From: Toxotes chatareus
Lineage: Eukaryota > Chordata > Actinopteri > Toxotidae
Direction of reading: 5' to 3'
Assembly: GCA_016801885.1 (NCBI GenBank)
Contig: CM028884.1
Location: 9,242,181-9,306,180 of the forward strand
Length of the DNA: 64,000 bases
A program made the position numbers and the translations under genes. Under the pieces are notes generated by a model. The model was not told the DNA's origin. It made no database searches and saw nothing but the letters and a program-made list of their open reading frames with translations. This document shows, in pieces, positions 33,820 through 44,989 of the stretch. How positions within the stretch are numbered: the first letter of the stretch is position 1; the number at the start of each line of letters is the position of its first letter.

Positions 33820-35890
33820 TCACAGGCCAAACTACAGTAGAGTGAATTGCCAGCCTTCTGACTCTGTCTGCTTTCATGACCATTGGAGACAAATGCAGGC
33901 TGAACAAGGTGAGCCAGGGTTTGTCAAGGATGAATTCTGTTAATATAAAATATACTTCCTAAATTCAGTTTTTGGATAAGTATTTCATTAACATTTCAAA
34001 TATGTTTTATGTATCCCTTTAAATAAATTTAAATGATAAAAAAAAAAAATTGCATCCACACACTGGAGGAAGATATATTTAAAAGGACAAATTGTCTGGA
34101 TTCTGCAAATCTAAATCCCTTTAACACTCATGGATAAGTTGAATTAGTAAAGACAAGTTCTTCCCATTTTTAAAATATGTTGTAAATCCTCTGTATAATA
34201 CTGTGGGCAGCTGAGGATGTGATGGATGGCAAAGGAAGCCAAGAAGAGATCTGTTGATGAAGCACTATTAATAGAAATTACCTCAAACTTCCAGACTTCA
34301 TATCCAAGCCAGTCAAGATGTTCTGTAATCTTTTGCTTTGCTTTAACTTCTTCACTATTGTCCCCATCTGTAATCCTGCACTATGTTTTATGCTGTCTAG
34401 TTTGAAATCTAGATTTATGACACCAATATGTTCTTTTCCATGCTTTAACAGCCTATAAGGCATTATGGGAGGGCTCCCTTAGTGAAAACAGATATTTTTC
34501 TCCATATTAGGAGTTATGGGGAGAGTGATCCTTAAAAATGAAAGCCATAAATCATTTCCCTCCATGATTATACCATTAACAGGAGCATGGTTTTGTCGTT
34601 TAGGTCATGCTAATAGTTTGGGCTTGAGGTTGTGGCCGTGGGGGAAGGAGCACAGATCAACGCATATTCCCCCTCAGCCAGCGAGAGGGAGGCGCTGCGA
34701 GAGCTGAGTTTGTCTTGGTGGTCCTGTGTTAGTGCTTCAGCTTTCTTAGCCTGATCACTGTAGACGTTATCCGCATCTGCTCTGGATTTCTCCTTTCTCC
34801 CCCCCACCCCACCCCACCATGTCTTCCAATTGAGAGTTTCTATATCGGGCCTGGTTGTGGTCTTCCAGAGAGACCCCACGACAAACTATCGGAGCATTTT
34901 GCACTCTGCAAAAGGCGCCGGATGCCAGCACAGTACATATTAAATTTGTTACTAATTTTAAACTTGGCATGGTGGACCACGTAGCTGCCACTAGCTCACT
35001 GGAAGCAGGCAAGTTCAGCCCCACTGCGACCACAACCACAATACAAACAAAGCATATGGAACAGCAGCTCCCAGTGTACGACTGACAGTAAATGTTTAGA
35101 AAAGGAACTTTTAAAAATAACCCAGTGTAATAGAATTAGTGGCAGAGAAGCGCCTGGCAGCATGTTTTCTCCCTTTTTGACTCCTGTACCAGATTAAAAT
35201 AATAGTTTGAGAAGCACAACCAAAATTAAGGAAAGGATGAGGCTGCTTTTGTGTTTTTAAGATCATTCTTGTGAGCTGCCTGTGGCTGGGAAATCCTTGG
35301 ACATTTTTTTTAACCTTTTTTTTTTTTTTTTTTTTTTTGCATTTCTACCCTTTCCAAGAGAGCACCAAAAAAAACCCTGAAAATGCCATGTGCATGCTGT
35401 AGCAGTTAATGGCACAGAGTAAGGTGTTAAATAACAGTTTTGAAGGTACACCAGCAGCATGGGTTCTTGGACACATTTCATTTCCTACCTTGTTCAGCAG
35501 CAGACATGTGAGCCGCAGCTTTGGCGTATTCAGTGTCAGTGTGAAATCACTGCTATTAGCACCCGCCACAGCCTCATGGCGATTTGGATCTGCACCTTTT
35601 GGTGACAAGGTTGCAAGGTTTGTTTCATAGGTGCATATGTGCCTGTGTGTGGCTGTTTGACAGTGTGAAACTCACTGTGATAGTCTCTGGTTTCTCTCAG
35701 CTTTCCCCTCTTCCCTCCAGTTCATGCCTATTGTCTAAGTGGCTGTGTTAAACAGGATGTTGTTGATGGCCCCAGCTGCATCTGTCACCCATGGAACTGC
35801 AGTGACCTCTAGAGACAGCTCTCTCCACATACAGTGTAGAGGCAACCTGAGGTGTTTTGGCACAAATCAGGTGAAGTGTTTGTGTGTGTT

Positions 35891-35921
<31 letters not shown>

Positions 35922-36769
35922 TTGTGATCTCAGGCAAGTTTAGCCTGCAAATGGCTCAGGGCCCAAGCCTGGATGTATTGTTAAAGACTCATGCACAGAC
36001 TGACACAATCATCAGAAGAGAATCACACACGCATGCAAAACTACATATGCACTAACCCACACACACACATCATTAAAGGTGCATACCAGCACTCAAACGC
36101 ACTAACACAGTTAAACAAACACAAACAGACGAGACCCTGGGCCACCCTGCAGATCATCCTGATCAGTGTGAGAGCCACGTCTTCTCTGATCTAATATGTT
36201 TAGCAAACATTCATTTATTCTCCCCAATCAATAACACAGAGCAGCGTGTGTTTATGACTCTGCCTTTACTCACTCAGTTCATCTGCAGTTCATCTGAGCT
36301 GACACACTAGTCTACCCTCTAGCCTATCTCGTTTTCCTCCTCCAGTCAATGACCATGTCTCTGTCACTTTCTCTTCATTACCCTCTTTCTCTTTCTCTCT
36401 CTCTCACACACACACCTTTAATTATTATTATTTTTTTTTTTTACATCTTGCAGCAGAACTTGCACTGCAACATTAAAACCAATCCTGCAACATGTCCGGA
36501 GACATATGGATCAAGGAAAACTGGGGGGAAATGTTAGTTCGTGTCATATTTTCAGAACAAATATGTCAGTCTACAGCTTCAAGTTCAAATCTTTGACACA
36601 ACCACTGCAGTAGGAAGGAGGCCAAATAGTATTTTACGGTTCCTCTTAGCAAATAGAAAATGTTTTGATAAGGAAGCAGATGGAGATATACACATTTCCA
36701 GCTCATTTTGATGGGAAAAACCGCCACACTGAGCGAGAGAGTATAACCTTCAGTTGCACTATGAAAGGA
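33820..36769. other. Intergenic region, nothing firm
   Basis: Features seen are CCATATTAGG (34502-34511), a T run (35316-35338) and a GT repeat (35895-35920). CA-rich DNA lies at 36000-36130 and a CT/T tract at 36370-36442. The 34880-35090 part is complex AT-core sequence and may be regulatory. No gene is supported. Confidence 0.4.
34502..34511. promoter_or_regulatory. CArG box
   Basis: CCATATTAGG is identical to the serum response factor site of the c-fos promoter. A second CArG-type site, CCTTATTAGG, lies at 47932-47941. Motif evidence only. Confidence 0.35.
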
Positions 36770-36990
36770 GAGGGACTGTAGCTTAAAAAAACGATTATAC
36801 GGCATCTTCAAACATGCTGAATGATTCGCTATGGAGCCTTTACACCCCAAAAATTCCCGAGGTAGAAAATTATCCTGAATAAAACGTTCCAAAACGAAGC
36901 CGTGAATCAATATCAGATGCAGGCTGAGTTTCATTTCAGGGAAAACGCTGCTTTCTTTTAACTCTCCACTGAGGAACACACAGTACAGTA
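36770..36990. promoter_or_regulatory. Candidate conserved non-coding element
   Basis: A complex, CpG-containing block with AACGATTATACGG, GAATGATTCG, TGAATAAAACG and GTGAATCAATATC. Non-repetitive, non-coding. Inferred enhancer. Confidence 0.38.
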
Positions 36991-38389
36991 TCTAAGAAAG
37001 AATAGAGCTCATTCATACTCCCCAGTGTTGTGAAGGTATTTTATATGGGTAGTTATTATTGTTATCATAATTATCATTCTGCGTGTACCATAAAAGTGGA
37101 TGATGGAGGATATATGGATGGCTGAGGCTGTAAATAATGGCTGTGGTGGAGGGCTGTAAAGCTGTCCCCTCTTTTCTGTGGCAGAATAAATAACGTGTGT
37201 GCATGTGCTCAGTGCACATCTACACGCGGCTGAGATCTGCTTTGTTCTGTGAGGTCACTGGGCACTATGACGGTAACCAAGTTACCCATGTGTCTTTTCT
37301 GTAAATTTACAGTTGTAAGTGATTAAAGTCCTTCTGATCTTTGTAAGTTGAGTGTCGTTTTTTTTTTTTTTTTTTTTTTATTTCAGGGACAAAACCAGGA
37401 GAGTGCATCTAAACCTCCCAGAAATCAACCAAGGATAGACAATACACATCCCATGTATGACTGTATTCTGCATTGTATGAGTGTATTTACAGTGCAGTAT
37501 GTGCTCCCCATAAGCCATGTACAGTACAGGGGCCGATGCACAGATGCCCTGAGCGGTGCCATACGGCCGATGGCTCATTAGAGCTCAGATGGAAGACATG
37601 AATCAAAGGAGTAGAGGAGAGGAAACAATCAATCTGCCTAATGGGAATCCCCTGTGAGGAGCGTGGGCCAGCCGTCCCAGTGCAGCTGTAGTCGTTTTTA
37701 TATGTGACCTCCCAGCTTAAATGACCCACCAAAACGTCTCCACAGCGCCTTAGCCACTGCCACCGGAGAACACAGGACACACACCAAAAGACACCAAAAC
37801 CCCACAACAAGCTATTAGCGAAGGGCTCTCCCACAGAGTGTGTGGGCGACGCGCTGTGGTGATGTGGTTTCTAAAAGCGGAGCCTGGGAGACCTGATGTT
37901 CCCATGCGTCTCCAGCAGTCCCCCGCACATGTGTTGTCCATATCCCTCGTACCAAGGAATGACACCCAGCTTGATGTGTGGGGCTATCAAAGAAGCTGGA
38001 TTTATGGTGTGGAGGGCGCCTGTGTGCTGGGAGGCGTGCAGCAATTGTATGTTTACTATCAGTGTGTGAGGTTGTGGCCAAGGTTAAGACATCATTGTTG
38101 TGGTACAGCGTAACTAGAGCTTCATGGGGTCAAGGTTAGGTTTCATCCTACAGTTTACCTGAACTTTCTACCCTCCCACTTCAGACAGCTTTCATATGCT
38201 TTGATCTGCTACGCTCCATACTCTCTGCCCGCAGAAGACTACTTATCTATTCAGCATGGGGTTGCCAGCAGCGCTTTAAGAATCGAGTTATGCTAAACAG
38301 AGGTTGATTTAAACCAGAGGTTGACCTCTGACCTGGGCTTAGAGGATAATGTCCCAGGCAAGGAGAGCAAAGTCCTGTTACCGTCCATG
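36991..38389. other. Intergenic region with DR1 site
   Basis: A T run (37358-37379) lies here. The 37420-37720 part is complex and includes AAACAATCAATCTGCC. A perfect DR1 nuclear-receptor site is at 38322-38334. No gene is supported. Confidence 0.4.
38322..38334 (-). promoter_or_regulatory. Perfect DR1 nuclear-receptor element
   Basis: TGACCT-C-TGACCT is two consensus half sites spaced by one base (AGGTCA-G-AGGTCA on the other strand). DR1 is bound by COUP-TF (NR2F), HNF4 and RXR dimers. The same 10-mer CAGAGGTTGA precedes it at 38298-38307 and overlaps it at 38315-38324. Confidence 0.5.
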
Positions 38390-38730
38390 AATCAGGCCCC
38401 CACCGACATTATTTCAAAATTGCTTAGTTGCATGGAACTCCCTTTAGTGCTGAACGGACTTTCATAAAATTGATTTTCTGAGTACACCCTTTTAGCAGCT
38501 ATAAGCTTGAAATATGAACCCTTCATTGCTGAAAGCATTTCATTTTTTTGCCCCTGTGACTAATGATCCAGGGAAGGAGTGTGTTTGAAATTCTCCTCGG
38601 CAGCCATTTCCATAATTAAACACTGCTAATTATAGAGCTTTGGCTGACTTTAAACAAACAGGCGCAGTTGCCGAGCATGCTTTCACGCCTTCCATTTGGA
38701 AATTTATGCAAATTGTACCCGTATCGTGTG
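38390..38730. promoter_or_regulatory. Candidate enhancer with octamer
   Basis: A long non-repetitive block with CATAAAATTGATTTTC, TCCATAATTAAACACTGC, GCTAATTATAGAG and an exact octamer ATGCAAAT (38706-38713) inside AAATTTATGCAAATTG. This is a very typical texture for developmental-gene conserved elements. Confidence 0.48.
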
Positions 38731-38879
38731 TTTTCTGAGATGAAACTGACAATATTAAGACACATTGCTCATGCTCACAAAGATCAGACAGTAACGCAGA
38801 GAGTGATGCTGAGGAGAAACTGACAAACCATTGGTGGTTTGGAGGAAAGACCCTGCACAGGCGTGATATTCTGTACAAT

Positions 38880-39460
38880 GAGGATCAAAGCTTGCACTGC
38901 AAAAGTATCAGATGATTGGATTCGTTCATATGCACGTGTGTTTGTGCAAACATGAATATATGTTCATTCATTACCAGGAGTGCCCTATGGTCGAAAAAAA
39001 AAGCCCCTGTCTTGGCCAACAAACATTTGTGCATTGTTGATTCCAGTGCTATGATACTGCTTGTCAATTTATCAGCCTTTGACAGCAAGCCACTGGAAGC
39101 CATTATATCAGACAAATGAAAATTATATATGAAGATTAACATCAAGTCATTTGTTAGGGAGAAAATAATACTGCTAGGAAATAAACAGGGCACAGGACTG
39201 AGAGCTATGCTGCCAGTAATTCACATATCAACAGCATTTAAATTATTAAAAAGATTGGAAATCATAATTGGCCATATATTTTTCCCATTCTTCTCCACAC
39301 AAATGGCTCGCCTGGGGTACTTGACATTCACCAGTGGTTTGTAATGTAAATGACAGAAAGTATTTTCTCCATATCTTAACAGCGGATGGAGTGATTGACT
39401 ACTGAATATAAGCAAGCTACAGGTGGGGGTCAATTATCATTTGAATAATCGAGCATCAGT
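38880..39460. promoter_or_regulatory. Candidate conserved non-coding element
   Basis: About 500 bp with no simple repeat except A9 near 38995. Contains GAAAATTATATATGAAG, CAGTAATTCACAT, TTTAAATTATTAAAAAG, ATCATAATTGGCC and GTGATTGAC. It is the longest uninterrupted enhancer-like block right of irx6. Inferred. Confidence 0.47.
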
Positions 39461-39989
39461 GGCTGCCTAGCTTGGCTGTGAAGTGTGACACATTTTTATC
39501 TCTATGCATTTCAATGAAGTCAGACTGGTACATAAAAGGTTATCACCTAGGAAACATATTTGCCTAGGCGCAAGTTAAACAGGCAAGTGAGATCAGCATA
39601 GATATTCAATTTAACCAGTCAACCCTGACCTATAAATATTTCAACAAAACCCAATGAGGACCCCTCCCTCCACCCCAACCCCCTTCACTCCGTCTTTGAT
39701 CCAATTCCATTTCAGCAGCAGGAGATACGAGGGAAGAGAGGGAGGAAGGACGTGGGGGAAAGAAGGGAGGGCATGAGTAAAAAAAAAAGAAGAAGAAGAA
39801 GAATAGTCAAGCATATTGTAGCTTATCTATTAAGTGAATTGTTTAATGCATCTGCCATCTTCTCACCCAAGGGGGACGGGTGCCAAGTGAGAGGGGAGAG
39901 AGGGGACAGATTTACACTACAGGGCACTGGTGGCTTTAAAGTTGAGGAGGAGACGTAGACTAATCTATAGTTGTGAGCTGACAAATCTG
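39461..39989. other. Intergenic with purine tract
   Basis: The 39530-39660 part is AT-core rich. A purine-rich tract with (AAG)n follows at 39720-39805. Nothing coding. Confidence 0.4.
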
Positions 39990-40140
39990 GCCTGACACAG
40001 TGCTCTGTAGCGGGTAGACTCAGGAGATGGGCATTAATCACAGCGTGTGCTCTGATGAGAGCACTGGCACACTGGGGACACCTCAAAGTGAGCTGGAGGT
40101 TATACAGGCGAGGGGATTAATCAATACAGCCCCATAATAA
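39990..40140. promoter_or_regulatory. Candidate element with bicoid-type site
   Basis: Contains GGGCATTAATCACAG and GGGGATTAATCAAT (a Pitx/Otx-type GGATTA core at 40114-40119). It also holds a small hairpin at 40047-40064 (GTGCTCT, GATG loop, AGAGCAC). Inferred. Confidence 0.3.
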
Positions 40141-40735
40141 CAGCCAACCACCAGCACTTAAAGCCCCACTGGTACCGAGACACAAAACACTCACCCTGGC
40201 CAACTTGTACAGAGGAGCACGCACACACACCTGTATGTTTTCCGTTCAAGTCCGCGTGAAAGATATTCTGTAGACACCTCGGGCAAAAAGGAGGCACAGA
40301 TTCAATACAAAGACATTCATTTCCCACCTTTTGTCAGGAAGGGATCAGTACAAGATGTGTTGTGAAAACAAAAGTAAACCTAACTGGCTGGTGATAATTA
40401 TAAGTGCTGCCTTGATACCATTTTTTCCGAGTCCTAGCTGGGAACAATGTCTGGACACATTAAAAATAATTCACTTCTCAAGGGAAGGACACTTTTGAAA
40501 TTTAAACTGTGTCAATAATTACAATAAAAAATTTTGAAATGTCCAACACTGGACTGTATTTAATGAGCAGAGATCCTTTCACACACAAGCACTCCACCTC
40601 ATGACCCCACCTCATCTGAGGAGCCAGGCGCACTCTCTACAATGCCACACTGTGCTGCGATTGCAAACGCTGTCTTGCCAACACCAAGCTGACGAGCCCT
40701 CTCAGCTGGGAGGATATGGTGGTGGTGGTGGTGGT

Positions 40736-40773
<38 letters not shown>

Positions 40774-42225
40774 AGGGGGGTTGTGGGTCAGGAGGATGTG
40801 CAAGCGATTTGGAGTGGGGCGGGGTGCAAGATAACTGCAGTCACCAGTGTGCAAAGAGCCCCAAAAACTGGCTCAAGTGTTCTGTCAATGGCCAGCGCCA
40901 CACCACCCCTCCCTTTTTGTAGGAGTCTGCCACCCACAGAGACCTCGATCAGCAGCCCCCGGCCTGACAGCAGATCTGTCAGCCCTCCCGCCCCCTCACT
41001 TCATACAGTCAGCGAGGGCTGGTTTAGCAGGAAGCAGACAGTGTAGCAGGAGGTGAAAACTCCAGCTATTTGTCAACGTGGCGCCCGTGTCAAAATGTCA
41101 GGCCCGGGGACATTCCCCGTGCAGCTGGGCTGTTAGCTAAGGAGACAGGCCGTATGGTCGGAGCAGGAGCATGCTGTCACCGACCAGTCAAACTGCCTGA
41201 GACCGGCAATCAAGAAGCTCTTTCCCTCTCTCACTCTCCCTCTTTATCTATCTATCACAACTCTCCTCCATGTGCTCACACTGACTCTTATCTATCTTCT
41301 TTTTTTTTTTTTTTTTACCTCTCTCAATCTTTCGGTCCATTCACTCTCGCTCTGTCATTCTCAGTTTCTCCATTTTTTAAAATCTGAATCTTTCAGTACT
41401 GCACGTTTCTCCTCCTGTTCATAATTCATCAACTGATCAATCTACTCCCCTTTTTTATCATTTTCCTTCTGCCAAACTGGAAATGGAAGTCGTTTTTTAA
41501 TTTATACAATAAAAATTGTTGCATTTTATCTCCCCTTTTTCACTGCATTGTACTTTTTCACAAATGTGAAATACAGTGGGAAATGGGGAGGAAAATTAAG
41601 GCGAGCAAAACAACCTACCAGATTCTGGATAAGCTTGAAGCATGTATTAAGATTCAGCCTATCACTGGCAGGGAGCTTCAAAATATTTTTCTTACGTTGT
41701 GAATTCCGTTGTTTGTGACAGATTGATAGGTTGTCAAAAACAACCCTTCCAGTTAAAAATCTCACAAAGCAAAAATAGTAAACATCTTGGAATTTGCTTG
41801 TAGTGCCAAGTCAGGTGGTGCTTTCATTGTCCATCGGTCTGGCTAAGATACATTTGCCCTGGAGGGTCACAATCCCATAAGATTAAGAGCTGAAATAACA
41901 ATAACAGAAAATCAAATCAAATAGCATATGAAACGTGAAAAAACATTAACTGTATTCATGAGCAACAAATTCATTGCTCTATCTTTTCTTAAGCTTCTTT
42001 GACTTGGCGTTTACTAGGAGAGGGTGGAGGATTTACTGTGGCAAAATGCAAACAGGGTATTTATGGGTCAAACACAGCCTAGCTGGCTTTATGGCAGATT
42101 ATGCCCTTTTTTTCACAAAGAAGAACACAAATTCAGTTTGATAGCGGTTTGATAACGTTTTACAGCATTTAATTCTGAATCTTATTAGGTCATATAGTCA
42201 GAATGCTACAGGATTGGTGCAGGAT
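40141..42225. other. Intergenic region with simple repeats
   Basis: A GGT repeat merges into (GT)n at 40717-40770. A T run lies at 41300-41317. The remainder shows no gene. The 41570-41780 part is unremarkable mixed sequence. Confidence 0.45.
40717..40770. repeat. (GGT)n(GT)n microsatellite
   Basis: Seven to eight GGT units run directly into about sixteen GT units, then GGGAGGGGGG. Confidence 0.95.
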
Positions 42226-42242
42226 GGGGGGGGGGGGGGGGG
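42226..42242. repeat. G17 homopolymer
   Basis: Seventeen consecutive G, followed by TTGTAGGTTGGGGGTTGG. Quadruplex-prone. Confidence 0.95.
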
Positions 42243-44339
42243 TTGTAGGTTGGGGGTTGGCTGATCTTTCATGACAATTTTGACAATGTTGTAATTGTTT
42301 GTGTGTGGGTGTGTTATGTGTGTTGTGTCTCTCTTTCGGGCCTGTCTATCTCTCCCCTTTTTCTGTCCATTTTGTTTTTCTTATCTTAACACCCCTCCCA
42401 GAGTCCATCTGGTACCTTTGCTCCCCCTCAGAACACGGGCCGGTGGAATTCCCTGGCCTAATTAATGAGCAGACGCTCACAGACGGCTAAAGGCTCACGT
42501 CTGTGTCTGTGCACCACCTTGCCTCAGGAGGCCCTTTATTGAAAAGGGAAATAAATTAGATCAACTGGACAGAATGTACCAGCCAACAGCATGAAATGTC
42601 ACACACAGTTTTTGACCAGTTTTTAAAAGAAGATTAGATGCTTTTAGATTGATTTTGTCAATGTTTCAATATTTTGTGATCTTAGACGTTGAACCATTTT
42701 CATTTCAAAAGGTACAGGGTTTCTGTGTTCACTCCCAAATTTTTTGAGAGTATTATATATATATAATACATATACATATATATGAGATATATATATATAT
42801 ATATATATATATGATTATACAACAAAAGAGAAACTCTCTGAAACAGTGGCAGAAACACCGGATAAGTCAACAGTAGCTGCCAGGCCACCCAGAGAGCCAC
42901 GCCGGGATCCAAAAATTATATCAGTGATTTCACCACACTCTCCCACCCCAAGTGCCAAACAAGTCCTGGAGAGCTCACAAGACAAGAGCGGAAGAGTTGC
43001 AAAAGAAAGAAAGGCAGAGAGCGCTCTTGCAGTCTTTCTGGCAGAGTGAAAATGAACAAGAAATGATGTGTTTGAAAATATTTGCTTTTTTCTTGTCTCC
43101 TTTTGAGTTGTGACATTATTAACCATATGGGACATCAGTCAGGCAGTGAGTTAATGACATATCCAGCCCATGAATCTTTCAGCTCCTTTCCCCCAACTTC
43201 AACAAGGCATGCTGGGGTTGTTCCTGCTTAGCAGCTGCTGGTGCAAGGCTGTGCGGATTTGCCAGCACCGGCACTTTGATCTCAGCTTGTGGAACAGATA
43301 GCTGTGAGGCTAGTCCTGGATCTGGCTAGGCTGGAGTCTGGATGCCGCACTGTACGGTGCACACACACACACACACAGTAGCCCAACTCCCACAGGCCCT
43401 ACTCTCCCTTTCTCACTCCAAGGACCTGAGCATATGACCAAAAACTTGTGTTGCAAAATGCAGTACTTGCTTAGAGCTGCAATTATGATAACAGTTTTAA
43501 TATGCGTGCAGAAAGCTTTGTGCTCTCCTTTTTCTTAAAAAAAAACACAAGATGCTGATTTTAAATAAAATAAAACATCAACTATAACTCAGCTTGATTT
43601 CTGACATCCTGCACCATGGAAACACCATGTTGCTAAGATAATTAAGAAACTGCAGAGCTCTACTTCCTATCGTTTTCATTCCAAAGGAGCCAAAATTCAG
43701 GAGCAGCCTGCTCCATTCACACTCCCTGGGCAGCTTCACTGACATACTTTCCCTGCTAATGGGGCCACCTGCAGGTCTGTGCAGGGCCCCGTCCGGACGG
43801 TGTCAGAGGGGAATGCAGACAGAGCAGGCGGTGACGTGGGCGGGTGGTGGTGCTGGACATCTGTGACTGGCACCAGCATAAGAGCTCTTTCATTTCCCCC
43901 TGTTCTGCTGAGTGCCATGGGCACACACACAGAGCCGGGCACGGGTACATGCCAGGGCACCAACCCATGGAAGCACAGGAAATACTTTCTCTGTGATCTG
44001 AGCGAGTGGGGCCCGAGTTAATGCTCCCCTGATATTTGGACAGAAGTGTGAAAGCTGCAGAGAATGCAAAAGCGAAAAGGATCACATGGAAATTCCAGAG
44101 GGAGGCCACTCATTTTAAGCCTAAATATTTTCAAAACATCAGAAAACTGACACACATTATAATTATTAAGATTCAAAGTGCTAAAATTATTTGTTGCAAC
44201 TGGCACATTTTCACTTTACCTAAGTTCCCTTGTGGTAACTTGATGATAAACTGTGTTTGTAATGAGGTGAAATTGGTTTTCATTGTGTTAAATTGTGTAG
44301 TCATGTCAGCTCTCTCATCCCTGCTAAATTCCCCTTAAC
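42243..44339. other. Intergenic region
   Basis: A compound TA repeat lies at 42751-42813 and a short CA run near 43362-43377. The 43640-43800 and 43990-44230 parts are complex and could be regulatory. No gene is supported. Confidence 0.4.
42751..42813. repeat. Compound TA microsatellite
   Basis: TA runs are interrupted by short non-TA units (TACATATACA, GAGA). Cruciform-prone. Confidence 0.95.
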
Positions 44340-44346
44340 TCTGACA

Positions 44347-44910
44347 ACAATATAATTTGATACAACTTAACGCTCAACACAATATGGCATGATACGGTAT
44401 GGTATGCTGCAGCACAGTACAATATGAAACAATACTAGAAGACACAAAGTGACACATAATAATACAATGCAGTATATTAAATGATATGATACAATACTGT
44501 GATGTGAGACGGTATGAAACAACACAATACAATATGATACAATGTGTTAGTATAAGTGGTGGTAGTGGTAGTGTGGTAGTATAAGTGTAAGTACAGTTAT
44601 ACAACATGATGTAATGATACAACACAATACAATATGATGCAACATGATGCAGTACATATTGCAACACAATAGGATATAGTATGTTGTGCTATGATGTGAT
44701 TCAACACAATACGTGTTATTTATGTTACAACGCAATATGATAAATACAATATAACATGATACAGGACAGTGTGACCAAATATGATACACCCTACTATGAA
44801 ACAACAGATTGTATGGTACCAAACATGGTACCATACAGTACAACATATTACATATGATACACAATATGACACAATACTATACAAAATTATACAATATGAT
44901 ATGCACAAAC
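44347..44910. repeat. Degenerate ACAAT/ATGAT satellite
   Basis: About 560 bp are built from diverged units of the kind ACAATATGATACAACACAAT. An identical 20-mer occurs at 44519-44538 and 44619-44638, exactly 100 bases apart. The low complexity keeps several minus-strand frames open; these are not genes. A perfect 12-bp-stem hairpin is embedded at 44810-44837. Confidence 0.85.
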
Positions 44911-44975
44911 CAACACATTTCCCAGCAGCAAACTCACAGTCTTCCATGATTACACACCATGAAATTATACAAAAA

Positions 44976-44989
44976 CCAGTAGAGGGCAA
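44976..44989 (+). promoter_or_regulatory. CTCF-like motif, plus orientation
   Basis: CCAGTAGAGGGCAA matches 13 of 14 positions of the CTCF core consensus. It lies just beyond the degenerate satellite. Confidence 0.38.

Noticed and set aside
44374..44989. Three overlapping long minus-strand frames
   Set aside because: They are open because the underlying degenerate ACAAT/ATGAT repeat lacks stop words in those frames. The protein is Tyr/Ile/Cys low-complexity sequence.
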